From positions 55,632 to 119,631 of the forward strand of contig NZ_JBHZAH010000002.1 in NCBI RefSeq assembly GCF_042754225.1: a DNA stretch of 64,000 nt. The letters run 5' to 3'. Made by a program: the position numbers and the translations under genes. Of the stretch, positions 20,272 to 28,061 are shown piece by piece. The notes under the pieces were generated by a model. The model saw only the letters and a program-made list of their open reading frames with translations. It was not told the origin of the DNA and did not search any database. The stretch comes from Rhodococcus_G sp042754225. GTDB taxonomy: Bacteria; Actinomycetota; Actinomycetes; Mycobacteriales; Mycobacteriaceae. Numbering within the stretch: the stretch's first letter is position 1; each line of letters opens with the position of its first letter.

Positions 20272-20931
20272 CTACGAACCGGGTGTGACCAGGCCGGTCT
20301 CGTAGGCGAGCACCACCGCCTGCACGCGGTCCCGCAGCCCGAGCTTGGTGAGAATCCGGCCGACGTGCGTCTTGACCGTCGCCTCCGAGAGGTGCAGTCC
20401 GGTGGCGATCTCCGCGTTCGACAGCCCGGTGGCGAGGTGCTCGAGCACCTCTCGCTCGCGGTCTGTGAGAACGTCGAGGACCTCCGGCGCCCGGGCGGGC
20501 ACGGGGTCCTCGGAGAGGAAGCGGGAGAGCAGTCTGCGCGTCACCTTCGGCGACACGACCGCGTCCCCGGCGGCCACGCTGCGGATCGCCGAGACGAGGT
20601 CCTCGGGCGGGGTGTCCTTGAGCAGGAAGCCGCTCGCTCCCGCCCGCAACGCGCCGAGCGCGTGCTCGTCGAGGTCGAACGTTGTCATCACCAGAACCCG
20701 GCTGGGGCAGCCGGATTCGATGATCTTCTCGGTGGCCGCGACCCCGTCGACGACGGGCATCCGGACGTCCATCAGCACGACGTCCGGTTCGAGCCTGTGG
20801 GCCTCGGTGATCGCCGCGGCGCCGTCCGCGGCCTCACCGACCACCGCGAGGTCCGCGTGTGCGTCGAGCACCATCTTCAAACCCATCCGCATGAGTTCCT
20901 GGTCGTCGACGAGCAGCACGGTGATCGGCAC
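20272..20931 (-). CDS. NarL/LuxR-family response regulator
   Basis: Two-component response regulator of 219 residues. Receiver domain 1-118 with the acidic pair in LLVDDQELMRMG, the phosphoacceptor Asp at about 54 in VVLMDVRMPVVDG, Thr in VMTTFD and Lys in GFLLKDTPPEDL. DNA-binding domain from about 150: LTDREREVLEHLATGLSNAEIA and SEATVKTHVGRILTKLGLRDR. Its own kinase is not adjacent: the only HisKA_3 kinase of the window (29713-30870, same strand) sits 8.8 kb upstream, beyond an accessory segment with a recombinase. Such regulators are nearly always encoded directly behind their kinase, so the pair was probably separated by insertion. Confidence 0.95.
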   Translation of the reverse strand: MPITVLLVDDQELMRMGLKMVLDAHADLAVVGEAADGAAAITEAHRLEPDVVLMDVRMPVVDGVAATEKIIESGCPSRVLVMTTFDLDEHALGALRAGASGFLLKDTPPEDLVSAIRSVAAGDAVVSPKVTRRLLSRFLSEDPVPARAPEVLDVLTDREREVLEHLATGLSNAEIATGLHLSEATVKTHVGRILTKLGLRDRVQAVVLAYETGLVTPGS

Positions 20932-21090
20932 GCGAACACCCTAGTCCGCCCGGGACCGCCGGTGGCGGGTGCGAACGCAGTCGATGCCGACCTCGCTGCA
21001 TCGACTCAGGGAACCGTGCAGGTGCCGAGCCCCGGGGTGACCGGAATCCGGTGTTCGCCGCCGGGTGCGGCCATGCCGACGTCGTTCGCG

Positions 21091-22146
21091 TCAGATTGCG
21101 TCCTTACCCGCCGAGTCCCTCGTTCGGAGCTGGAGCTCGTCGACCTTTTCGCGTAGTGCCGCCTCGGCACCGCGCGCCTCGTGCGCGTCCAGTCGCGAGC
21201 GCTCGAGGTCGTCCCGCAGGGTGTCCGCGCGTTCGCGGGCCGCGGTCGCCGCCGCCCGCTCGTGGTCGACGGACTTCTCGAGCCGGGTGATCGTCCCCGC
21301 GGCGGTGCCGGCGGCGTGTTCGGCTGCGGCGCGCAGGTCGGCGATGCGCTGCTCGGCCGCGGCGACCACCTGTGTCAGGCGTTGTTCGGCCGCCGCGCCG
21401 GCCTGTTCGGCGCGCTGCTCGGAGGTGGCCGCGGACTGCTCGGCGGCCGCGGCGCGTCGTTCGGCCGCTTCGGCGAGGGTCTGCGCCTCGCGGAGCCGGC
21501 CGCGCAGGCCGTCGAGTTCCGCTGCCGCGGCGGCCAGTCGGGTGTCGCGGTCCGTCTCGACGGCCGCAGTCCGCTCGGTTGCGGCCGTCAGCTCCTCGGC
21601 GTGCGTCTCGTCGAGACTGCGGAGCTCTTCCTGGTGGTCCGCGGCCAGTCGTTCGAGTTCGAGCCGGTGATCCGAGACCGCGGCATCGAGTTCGGCGTCG
21701 ACCGCGTCGACCGCGGCCTCGGCGTTGGCCCGGTCCTCGACCGCGGCCTCGTGGCGTGCGCGTAGTTCCGCGAGATCCGCCTCGTACTTCGCCTTCGTCT
21801 GTGCGAGTTCGACGGTCGCGCGATGCAGTGCCACGTCGAGCGTGTCCGGGTCGCTGAGCTTGTCGACGGCCGCGGTGATCTGCCGGGCGAACACGTTGAA
21901 CTGCTCGATCGAGGCGGTGGTGACGGTTCGGAGGTCCTCGAGTGTCCGTTCGAGGACCCCGACGGCCTCGCTCGGTGTGGCGGTCGTGAGCGCGTCGAGT
22001 TCTCCCTGCTGCTCACGGGCCTTTCGGCGCGACCGGAAGGCCCGGACACGGTCCGCGTCGCTGGCGTACTGACGGGGTCGGCCCGGTCGCGCCCTCGGCT
22101 CCTCGGCGGCGCCGGCGTCCTTCGCGTCCTCGGTGTTCACGTGCAC
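21091..22146 (-). CDS. KfrA-like coiled-coil DNA-binding protein
   Basis: 351 residues. A basic N-terminal part (GRPRQYASDADRVRAFRSRRKAREQQ, about 22-47) may bind DNA; from about residue 60 to the end almost every stretch is alanine/glutamate/arginine heptads (AAVDAVDAELDAAVSDHRLE, AAERRAAAAEQSAA and similar), a very long alpha-helical coiled coil. This layout is that of KfrA proteins, plasmid-encoded autoregulators with a long alanine-rich tail, and is found on actinobacterial plasmids and next to tyrosine recombinases. The region just before its start holds repeated CGTTACGTG elements that could be its operator. Function in the chromosome unknown; KfrA-type plasmid maintenance or nucleoid roles are possible. 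Confidence 0.8.
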   Translation of the reverse strand: MHVNTEDAKDAGAAEEPRARPGRPRQYASDADRVRAFRSRRKAREQQGELDALTTATPSEAVGVLERTLEDLRTVTTASIEQFNVFARQITAAVDKLSDPDTLDVALHRATVELAQTKAKYEADLAELRARHEAAVEDRANAEAAVDAVDAELDAAVSDHRLELERLAADHQEELRSLDETHAEELTAATERTAAVETDRDTRLAAAAAELDGLRGRLREAQTLAEAAERRAAAAEQSAATSEQRAEQAGAAAEQRLTQVVAAAEQRIADLRAAAEHAAGTAAGTITRLEKSVDHERAAATAARERADTLRDDLERSRLDAHEARGAEAALREKVDELQLRTRDSAGKDAI

Positions 22147-22177
22147 TCCCCTGCTCGGCGCTAGTTCTGTCTTTTAG

Positions 22178-22206
22178 TAACGTTACGTGTCAGGTTACGT
22201 TACGTG
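22178..22206. promoter_or_regulatory. Repeated CGTTACGTG operator-like site upstream of the KfrA-like gene
   Basis: CGTTACGTG occurs at 22181-22189 and again at 22198-22206, 17 bases apart, the first within the palindrome GTAACGTTAC. The region is much richer in A/T than its surroundings and lies 30-60 bases before the ATG. KfrA-type proteins bind operators next to their own promoters, so autoregulation is likely. Confidence 0.6.
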
Positions 22207-22398
22207 CGGGGTAATGAAATGATGAATCTTGATCGTCATAATCCCCACTTATCGTGAGTTACCGGCGGAGGAGTATCCGAGTCGGAATCGCGCGCGGAAC
22301 CGTCTCTGAATAGGGGTGTGAAAAAACGAGACCCCTGACTGGGCGCCACAACGCCCGGGTCCCTTGCGAGGCGATGCCGGGCCACCGATGCTTGTCGT

Positions 22399-23100
22399 GT
22401 GACATTCGGGCGCAAGTTCGCATGTGTGGCCGGGACGGCAGCCGTCGTCTATCGAGCCTGGGTGTGCCCTCGGCTCATGCGTTGGGGCTCGACCGACGAG
22501 GAGGTGGCCGGGCCGTATCCCGGTGCCGACCTGATCCCCGACGGCGAGAGGGGCGCGACGATGGCCGTCACGATCGACGCGCCGCCAGTTCAGGTCTGGC
22601 CGTGGCTCGTGCAGTTGGGCGGGGATCGTGGGGGGTGGTACTCCTGGGACCGCCTCGACAACGCCGGTCGTCCGAGTGCTCGAAGGGTCCACGCCGAGTG
22701 GCAGGACATCGACCTCGGCGACTGTGTGAAGTACTGGACACGCCGCCACGGTCCTGTGGACGCGTGGGAGGTTGTGGCGGTCGAACCGAATCGATTCCTC
22801 GGACTGCGTGGGTTGAGCGATCTACGAGGCCGCAGCCTCGATCCCCGGCGGCCACGGCCGTCGTCCTACACGGAAGGGCTCTGGGGCTTCCTGCTGAATG
22901 AACTGCCCGGCGGGCGCACACGTCTGGTGATCGGCGGCTATCAAGTCCTCCGCCCCCGATGGCTTGGACGGTTGGTCTCCTACTGGATCTTCCCCCCGGT
23001 TGTCTGGATCATGCAGGCGCGAATGATGGCCGTACTCAAGCGAAATGTCGAACGAGCGGCCCGCGGAAGGGCTGGTCAGCTGACGGAACGGGTGCAGTAG
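22399..23100 (+). CDS. SRPBCC-superfamily protein
   Basis: 233 residues, GTG start. A hydrophobic N-terminal stretch (FACVAGTAAVVYRAWVCPRL) may be a signal or membrane anchor. The core from about residue 54 (MAVTIDAPPVQVWPWLVQLG...GGWYSWDRLDN) is typical of START/SRPBCC hydrophobic-ligand-binding folds, followed by VVAVEPNRFLGLRG and RTRLVIGGYQ; a second hydrophobic segment near 196-212 (LVSYWIFPPVVWIMQARMM) could reattach it to the membrane. No enzymatic residue can be named. It begins a plus-strand group with the two F420-type genes downstream; spacing of about 70 bases to the next ATG. Confidence 0.75.
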   Translation: MTFGRKFACVAGTAAVVYRAWVCPRLMRWGSTDEEVAGPYPGADLIPDGERGATMAVTIDAPPVQVWPWLVQLGGDRGGWYSWDRLDNAGRPSARRVHAEWQDIDLGDCVKYWTRRHGPVDAWEVVAVEPNRFLGLRGLSDLRGRSLDPRRPRPSSYTEGLWGFLLNELPGGRTRLVIGGYQVLRPRWLGRLVSYWIFPPVVWIMQARMMAVLKRNVERAARGRAGQLTERVQ

Positions 23101-23169
23101 ACAGCCGTTGGCGTCGTGGATCTCGACGCCGTTGACGGCGTTACCCACACCCACGACAGAGAGGCCGCG

Positions 23170-23631
23170 ATGACATTCGACACCCCCGACGGCACCACCG
23201 GCGCGCGCCAGCCCAAGGCCGGACCAGTGTTGCGATGGCTGAACCGCTTCGCCGGCAGGCGAATCCGCAAGGCAGGCACCGCCTTCGGCGGCATGAACGC
23301 TCTCGTGCTGACCACCGTCGGCCGCAGAACCGGCACCGAACGCCGCACCCCCGTCGGCTGGTTCCCCGGCGAGGACGGCAGCTGGCTGATCGTCGCCTCC
23401 GCCGCCGGCGCACCGAGGAATCCCGCCTGGTACCACAACATCGCCGCCAACCCCGACAAGATTCGCATCGAACTGGCCGGGGAAACCCACGACGTCACCG
23501 CCGAACAACTCCACGACGAACAACGCGACCGAGCCTGGATGCAGATCACGACCGCCGCACCACGGTTCGCCGAGTACCAGCGCAAGACAGACCGGCAACT
23601 CCCGATCATCCGCCTCACGCCCCGGCAATGA
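23170..23631 (+). CDS. Deazaflavin (F420)-dependent nitroreductase-family oxidoreductase
   Basis: 153 residues from the ATG at 23170, which has AGAGAGG before it and removes a non-conserved upstream extension. Family features: GMNALVLTTVGRRTGTERRTPVGWF and GSWLIVASAAGAPRNPAWYHNIAANP, both hallmarks of the Ddn (Rv3547)-like split-barrel enzymes that use reduced F420 to reduce nitroimidazoles, quinones and related compounds. A short N-terminal amphipathic helix (LRWLNRFAGRRIRKAG) resembles the membrane-associating part of Ddn. Substrate unknown. The next gene, 52 bases downstream, is also of an F420-type family, so they may share a reduction pathway. Confidence 0.88.
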   Translation: MTFDTPDGTTGARQPKAGPVLRWLNRFAGRRIRKAGTAFGGMNALVLTTVGRRTGTERRTPVGWFPGEDGSWLIVASAAGAPRNPAWYHNIAANPDKIRIELAGETHDVTAEQLHDEQRDRAWMQITTAAPRFAEYQRKTDRQLPIIRLTPRQ

Positions 23632-23683
23632 CACGCTCGGACCGGTGCACCCGCCGATCCGTATTCACGAGGAGAGGATCGCA

Positions 23684-24007
23684 ATGGCTTTCACCGACGC
23701 CGAACTGCACTACCTCGCCGGCCAGCCGCTCGGACGGCTCGCCACCGCTCAACCCGACGGCACTCTGCAGGTCAGCCCTGTCGGATTCCGGTACAACGCT
23801 CGCACCGACACCATCGACATCGCCGGACGCAACACGGCGGCCAGCCGCAAATTCCGCAACGTCGCCGACAACGGGCGCGTCGCCGTCGTCGTCGACGACC
23901 TGGCCTCGGTCAACCCGTGGCGGCCCCACCGGCTCATCAGCTTCGCCGTCAACGACCCCACCGGTGACGTTCAACGCCTGAAGATCCACAGCCGAGACGT
24001 CCGATGA
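23684..24007 (+). CDS. PPOX-class F420-dependent enzyme, internally shortened
   Basis: 107 residues from the ATG at 23684, which has GGAGAGG upstream. The first 80 residues fit the family well (FTDAELHYLAGQPLGRLATA, LQVSPVGFRYN, TAASRKFRNVADNGRVAVVVDDL). After SVNPWRP the family normally continues with a strand like VRGVEIRG and about 30 more residues before a motif such as IHPxxIxSW; here WRP runs straight into HRLISFAVNDP. An in-frame loss of about 30 residues from the barrel is therefore likely, so the enzyme may be inactive. The comparison is from memory of the family. It is the last gene of the plus-strand group, convergent with tetR. Confidence 0.75.
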   Translation: MAFTDAELHYLAGQPLGRLATAQPDGTLQVSPVGFRYNARTDTIDIAGRNTAASRKFRNVADNGRVAVVVDDLASVNPWRPHRLISFAVNDPTGDVQRLKIHSRDVR

Positions 24008-24035
24008 CGCCGAATCAGGCGACAGCCCACCGATG

Positions 24036-24680
24036 CTATTCGGTGTCCGAATGCCCGGCCCTGACTACCAGTCCCTGGAATTGGATGGCGAGCAGGCTGC
24101 GGGCGGCGGTCTCGAAGTCGACCGGGAACGCGGCCTGGGCCGACCAGCCGGACGCGGCGGCGACGACGGCGTGCAGCCCGGCGACCAGATAGGACTGGTC
24201 CCGTTCGGGCAAGGTGACTTCGAGCGCACCGCTCAGGATTCGCGCCAGCTCGGTCTGATTTCGCCGCCCCTGCCCACGGCACCGCTCGAGTGCCTCGTTC
24301 GGCATCGGGTAGCGCAGCAACTCCGAGGACGCCGCGATCAGCCGGGAGAGCAGCGGCCGCTCCGCGAGGGTGGCGGCCACCGTGGCGGCGACCCCATCGA
24401 TGTCGACGCCGGCGACCACCCCATCGAACGTCGCGTCGAGAACCGGTAGCCACAGGCCGTACTCCGCGTCCATCAGATCGAGGAGCAGTCCTTCGCGCGA
24501 TCCGAAGTAACGCAACACGTTCGAACTCGCCAAGCCCGCCTCGCGGGAGATCGCCCCCAACGACAGAGTCGTCACATCGGCATCGGCGAGCAGGCGCCTG
24601 GTCGCCGCGAGAACAGACTCCATTCGCTGCGCGCGCTGGGCTGGGGTGCGCGCCCTCTGAAACGTCTCGCCGCACACCAC
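24036..24680 (-). CDS. TetR-family transcriptional repressor
   Basis: 214 residues. N-terminal helix-turn-helix at about 22-65: MESVLAATRRLLADADVTTLSLGAISREAGLASSNVLRYFGSREGLLLDLM, the classic TetR pattern with the FGSRE end. The ligand/dimer domain is not assignable to a known inducer. Start is one of two adjacent GTG codons (24680 or 24677) behind GAGGGAGAT. A 29-base perfect inverted repeat lies 22 bases upstream, between this gene and the divergent SRPBCC gene, so TetR most likely represses both. Confidence 0.92.
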   Translation of the reverse strand: MVCGETFQRARTPAQRAQRMESVLAATRRLLADADVTTLSLGAISREAGLASSNVLRYFGSREGLLLDLMDAEYGLWLPVLDATFDGVVAGVDIDGVAATVAATLAERPLLSRLIAASSELLRYPMPNEALERCRGQGRRNQTELARILSGALEVTLPERDQSYLVAGLHAVVAAASGWSAQAAFPVDFETAARSLLAIQFQGLVVRAGHSDTE

Positions 24681-24702
24681 ATCTCCCTCGTCGATATCTC
24701 CC

Positions 24703-24731
24703 CCGATAATAGAAGACGCTTCTATTATCGG
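24703..24731. promoter_or_regulatory. TetR operator, perfect 29-base inverted repeat
   Basis: CCGATAATAGAAG at 24703-24715 and its exact complement CTTCTATTATCGG at 24719-24731 flank the three-base centre ACG. It sits in the intergenic space of divergently transcribed tetR and an SRPBCC gene, the standard place for a TetR operator, and its A/T-rich core would overlap both promoters. Confidence 0.88.
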
Positions 24732-24781
24732 CGAACGCGCATCGAGCGGATGCCACCGAGGTGGGAAGGAAGTCGATCACT

Positions 24782-25246
24782 GTGGGGCGACAGTTCAGCT
24801 ATGTACTGGAGAGAAGCGGGCGAGCCGAGGCCGCGGTGATGTTCGATCTGTTGCGTGACGCGGAATCGTGGACGGACTGGGCCGGGTCCCCGATCACCTA
24901 CGCGGCCTGGCGCGACGGCGCACCCGACGCAGGCGAGGACGTCGTGGGCCGAGTCCGTCTGGTCGGCACCGAACGGTTCCAGACGCCGGAGGAAGTCACC
25001 GTCGACGATCGACCCCACGTGCACGGCTATCGGATACTGAGCCGATGGCCCGTGCGCGACTACGAATCCCGGGTGGAGTTCCTTCCTCGGAGCGACGGCA
25101 CCACCACCGTGCGGTGGTCGGGTGAGTTCATCGAGCGGGTCCCGGGAACGGGATGGCTGTGGCGGCGGTTTCTCGTGCGATTCCTCGGGGGGCTTGCCGA
25201 CAACCTGGTCCAGGAAGCGCAGCGGCGCGCCCGCACACTCGATTGA
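24782..25246 (+). CDS. SRPBCC-family protein divergent from TetR
   Basis: 154 residues from the GTG at 24782, chosen because GGGAAGGAAG lies some ten bases before it; a GTG at 24761 would add seven residues. Polyketide-cyclase/START-like features: FSYVLERSGRAEAAVMFDLLRDAESWTDWAGSPITYAAW, then alternating strands VRLVGTERFQTPEEV, YRILSRWPVRDYESRVEF and TTTVRWSGEFIERVPGTG, and a long C-terminal helix LADNLVQEAQRRART. It most resembles SRPBCC proteins of unknown ligand in mycobacteria and rhodococci. Likely repressed by the neighbouring TetR through the shared operator. Confidence 0.85.
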   Translation: MGRQFSYVLERSGRAEAAVMFDLLRDAESWTDWAGSPITYAAWRDGAPDAGEDVVGRVRLVGTERFQTPEEVTVDDRPHVHGYRILSRWPVRDYESRVEFLPRSDGTTTVRWSGEFIERVPGTGWLWRRFLVRFLGGLADNLVQEAQRRARTLD

Positions 25247-25554
25247 CCCGCCCGCGCGATCACCGCGGCCACTGCTGTCAACGCGACAGCAAGGCAGCGG
25301 CAACGGCAACGGCAACGGCGGTGAGGGTGGCCGACCGGGGCTTCGATCGTGGCATCGAGGAGATGATCGGGGGTCTGCAGGTCCTTGGTCAGCGCGCGCA
25401 GACTCCAGCGGGGTTGGACATTGCGGCGTCCGTGCTGGTCGGCAGTGATGCGGGCCGGCCGCCCCTGCGACAATCGTGCAGTCGCCTACCCCCACGGGCG
25501 TGGTCCTTCGGCGGTGCGCATCGGGCTGAGAACCCTCACGAAGGAGCAGACGCG
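25247..25554. other. Decayed stretch with short repeats and a possible gene remnant
   Basis: These 308 bases begin with a small hairpin (GCTGTC at 25274, GACAGC at 25285) that may end transcription of the SRPBCC gene, followed by three to four tandem copies of GGCAAC at about 25298-25320. On the minus strand positions 25330-25473 read as ITADQHGRRNVQPRWSLRAL and LTKDLQTPDHLLDATIEAP, which looks like real protein but has no complete gene around it. Together this suggests remains of older inserted DNA; no family can be named. Confidence 0.4.
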
Positions 25555-25851
25555 CTAGGCCTCCGCGACCTGCTCATAGTGTTCAACCGTCGGGAACGGG
25601 TCGTAGAAGTGGTGCAGCAGCCGCCGCCACTCGAGATACTCCGCTGACCGACGGAACCCTTCGGTGTGGTCTTCGAGGGTGTTCCACTCGACGAGCAGGA
25701 GGTACGAATCGGGCCGTTCGAGACATCGCGACAGGGTGAGGCGCCGGAACCCGGGCATACCGGAGATGATCCGCTCGGCGTGGCTGAAAGCCGTTTCGAA
25801 CTCTGCTCCTCGACCGGGCTTCACCTGCAATGGTGCGTGCTCGAGGATCAT
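25555..25851 (-). CDS. Antibiotic biosynthesis monooxygenase-domain (ABM) protein
   Basis: 98 residues from the ATG at 25851 (a TTG two codons earlier is possible but the family begins MILEHA). It shows the dimeric ferredoxin-like ABM fold: MILEHAPLQVKPGRGAEFETAF, MPGFRRLTLSRCLERPDSYLLLVEW, and a conserved tail EYLEWRRLLHHFYDPFPTVEHYE. Proteins of this type are small heme- or quinone-handling enzymes or of unknown activity; nothing here identifies a substrate. It stands alone among remnants on both sides. Confidence 0.85.
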   Translation of the reverse strand: MILEHAPLQVKPGRGAEFETAFSHAERIISGMPGFRRLTLSRCLERPDSYLLLVEWNTLEDHTEGFRRSAEYLEWRRLLHHFYDPFPTVEHYEQVAEA

Positions 25852-25902
25852 CGTCAAATGCTAGCCCCCGCAGCCCAACCGCGTGCGCATCTACCCCAGC
25901 TC

Positions 25903-26074
25903 AAATCGTGCTCCAGCTCGGAGGTGGCGACGACGATCGAGGGCTGGTTGCGGCACTGCACCGACGCTGGGATCGAAGCCAATTACGTTGAGACGCCCGG
26001 CGCGGCGGTCGTCGGTTTCGCGTTCACCGAACTGCTGGGGTTCAAGCGGCTGCCCCGGTTGCGGGGGCGGTCAC
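25903..26074 (+). pseudogene. Tn3-family transposase fragment
   Basis: A frame of about 55 residues reads SEVATTIEGWLRHCTDAGIE, then ANYVETPGAAVVGFAFTELL and GFKRLPRLRGR. This corresponds to the conserved segment of Tn3-type transposases around the catalytic aspartate (usually near D.HGxS..GFAF..LLGF.LLPR). The usual D/THG is changed (ETPG) and nothing of the approximately 1,000-residue protein remains on either side; the fragment ends inside the lysR gene end. It is a relic of a transposon and evidence of past insertion in this segment. Confidence 0.75.
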
Positions 26075-26910
26075 AGGCGTGTCGCCGTACGGACGAGGTC
26101 GGCGACGGCTTTGGATCTGCTGTGTGGTGGCCAGGCGATGACGGTCGTGACGGCCGGTGCGTCCGGCACCGGCACGATGGCGTGACCGTCGCGCAGCTGG
26201 GCCCGGAGCGACTCGGGCATCACCGCGCAGGCCCTTCCGAGCCTGATCAGCTGGGTCAACTGGGTATGGTCGCGAACCTGCGGGCCGGGGCCGTCCGGAT
26301 AGCTTCCATCCCGTCGAGGCCAGCGCGGCAGGGGCAGGTCCGTCAGAGCCTTGACCTCGGCCATCGACATGTGGGGTCGGTTGGCGAGAGGGTGCCCCGC
26401 AGGCAGGACCACGACCTGCTGTTCGGTGTGCAGGTCCTCGGTGTCGAATCCGGCCGTCGTGTCGTAGGGCCGGTGGAGCAGAGCAACGTCGGCACTCCCG
26501 TTGCGTAGCATGCTTTCCGGTTCGCCGGGCCCGCACAGCACCACCTCGACTGCGACAGCGCATGGGTCGGCGGCGTAGGCGTCCAGCAGCTTCGACAACA
26601 GTTCGCTCGACGCTCCTGCCTTGATGGTCAGCACCACAGCGGGCCGGTCGGCAGCGGCGCGGCGGGTGCGGCGCTCGGCGGCTTCGACCGCTTCGAGGGC
26701 GACCCGAGCCTCCCGCAGAAGCACCGACCCGGCCTCGGTCAACGTGATTGCGCGAGAACTGCGGTGCAGCAGAACGACTCCGAGCCGCCGTTCCAGCTGC
26801 TGGATCGCCCGCGACAGCGGTGGTTGCGCCATCGCGAGCCGTTCTGCCGCCCGCCCGAAGTGCAACTCCTCGGCGACGGCGACAAAATATCGCAACTCCC
26901 GCGTCTCCAC
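26071..26910 (-). CDS. LysR-family transcriptional regulator
   Basis: 279 residues from the GTG at 26910, where the family-typical opening VETRELRYFVAVAEELHF begins; the frame stays open upstream but without similarity. Winged helix at 1-65 (GRAAERLAMAQPPLSRAIQQLERRLGVVLLHRSSRAITLT) and a periplasmic-binding-like effector domain from about 90 (KAGASSELLSKLLDAYAA, DVALLHRPYD, HPLANR). It is divergent from the SDR gene, with a T-N11-A box between, so it probably controls that gene and itself. Its 3' end meets the Tn3 transposase relic. Confidence 0.92.
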   Translation of the reverse strand: METRELRYFVAVAEELHFGRAAERLAMAQPPLSRAIQQLERRLGVVLLHRSSRAITLTEAGSVLLREARVALEAVEAAERRTRRAAADRPAVVLTIKAGASSELLSKLLDAYAADPCAVAVEVVLCGPGEPESMLRNGSADVALLHRPYDTTAGFDTEDLHTEQQVVVLPAGHPLANRPHMSMAEVKALTDLPLPRWPRRDGSYPDGPGPQVRDHTQLTQLIRLGRACAVMPESLRAQLRDGHAIVPVPDAPAVTTVIAWPPHSRSKAVADLVRTATRL

Positions 26911-26942
26911 CGTGGGATCGTATCCGGCGCCGACCACGACCA

Positions 26943-26957
26943 ATACCCGTGCGGTAT
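26943..26957. promoter_or_regulatory. LysR box (T-N11-A dyad)
   Basis: ATACC at 26943 and GGTAT at 26953 around CGTGC give a perfect 15-base dyad, with T and A spaced by eleven bases as in the LysR-family consensus. It lies 33 bases from the lysR start and 59 bases from the divergent SDR start. Confidence 0.7.
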
Positions 26958-27015
26958 CGCCGCCCACCCAATCGGTCTTGGAAGCCCCACACCAGTCCGC
27001 AGCATGATCGACGGC

Positions 27016-27741
27016 ATGAGTGAACAGACGATCGCGCTGGTGACCGGCGCGAACAAGGGAATTGGATACGAGATCGCGGCGGGCCTGGGCGCCCTTGGCT
27101 GGCGAGTCGGTGTGGGCGCACGGGATCAACGACGCCGCGAGACCGCGGTGGAGAAGTTGCGCGCGGCCGGGACCGATGCGTTCGGCGTGCCGCTCGACGT
27201 GGACGACGACGCGAGTGTCGCCGCCGCGGCCGAGCTGATCGCCGACTATGCCGGCGGGCTCGACGTCCTGGTCAACAACGCCGCGATCACCGGCGGCGTG
27301 CCACAGACACCCACCACGGTTGATCCCGCGACCGTGCGAGCTGTCGTGGAAACCAACGTGATCGGCGTCATCCGGGTCACCAACGCGATGCTCCCCATGC
27401 TGCGCGGCTCGGCATCACCGCGAATCGTCAACATGTCCAGCAGCGTGGGCTCGGTCGCCCTGCAAACCACGCCCGGCATCGACATGGGGCGTGTTCCCAC
27501 TGCGTACCTGGCGTCGAAGACCTTCCTCAACGCCGTCACGATCCAGTACGTCAAGGAACTGAGCGACACCACCATCCTGATCAACTCCGGCTGCCCCGGT
27601 TTCACCGCCACCGACCTCAACGGCTTCCAAGGCGTCCGCACACCACAACAGGGAGCGGCGATCGCGATCAGCCTCGCGACCCTGCCCGACGACGGACCGA
27701 CCGGCGGATTCTTCGACGACGCCGGCACAGTGCCCTGGTGA
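27016..27741 (+). CDS. Short-chain dehydrogenase/reductase
   Basis: 241 residues from ATG 27016 (an ATG at 27004 would add four). Classical SDR: cofactor motif VTGANKGIGYEIA at about 8-20 with RxxRR residues favouring NADP, LVNNAAITGG, the serine in VNMSSSVGSV and catalytic AYLASKTFLN (YxxxK). Sequence is close to the carbonyl-reductase-like SDRs often annotated as 20-beta-hydroxysteroid or NAD(P)-dependent reductases; substrate not predictable. Divergent from lysR and probably activated by it through the box at 26943. Confidence 0.92.
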   Translation: MSEQTIALVTGANKGIGYEIAAGLGALGWRVGVGARDQRRRETAVEKLRAAGTDAFGVPLDVDDDASVAAAAELIADYAGGLDVLVNNAAITGGVPQTPTTVDPATVRAVVETNVIGVIRVTNAMLPMLRGSASPRIVNMSSSVGSVALQTTPGIDMGRVPTAYLASKTFLNAVTIQYVKELSDTTILINSGCPGFTATDLNGFQGVRTPQQGAAIAISLATLPDDGPTGGFFDDAGTVPW

Positions 27742-28061
27742 CGGGCACACCGGTGCGAACAATTCCCTTACTCGATGTCAGCCGCGCATCGCGCGCCGGA
27801 GGAGAAGCACGACAAGGACAAAGGCCCGGTACGAGCGGGCGGCCGTTCGTGTATTCGGGACTGCCTCGAATCGACCTCGCGGGCGAATTGCCGAAAACGT
27901 GACGGACCTGACAAGTCACCAGCGCGCGTGGCGTGCCCCTCATCTTTCCACGAAGCAAAGTGATGGCTACCAACCCCCGGGTAAACACTGACGTTGCGTA
28001 CGTACAGGATTCGCCATTGCGGATCGAGCCCTGTTTCGCCGTAATCGATGGGAGATCCGAC
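27742..28061. other. Gene-free stretch between SDR and LuxR-HTH genes
   Basis: About 320 bases with lower GC than the neighbours and no frame that looks coding. It presumably carries the promoter of the LuxR-type gene; an ATG at 27963 is in frame with that gene but lacks a ribosome site and the codons between read unlike the family. No strong hairpin or repeat was noticed. Confidence 0.4.

Noticed and set aside
21100..21765. Plus-strand frames opposite the KfrA-like gene
   Set aside because: Low-complexity Ala/Ser/Arg translations that only mirror the coiled-coil repeat on the other strand.
26911..27129. N-terminal extension of the LysR regulator
   Set aside because: It overlaps the divergent SDR start and LysR box and lacks similarity.
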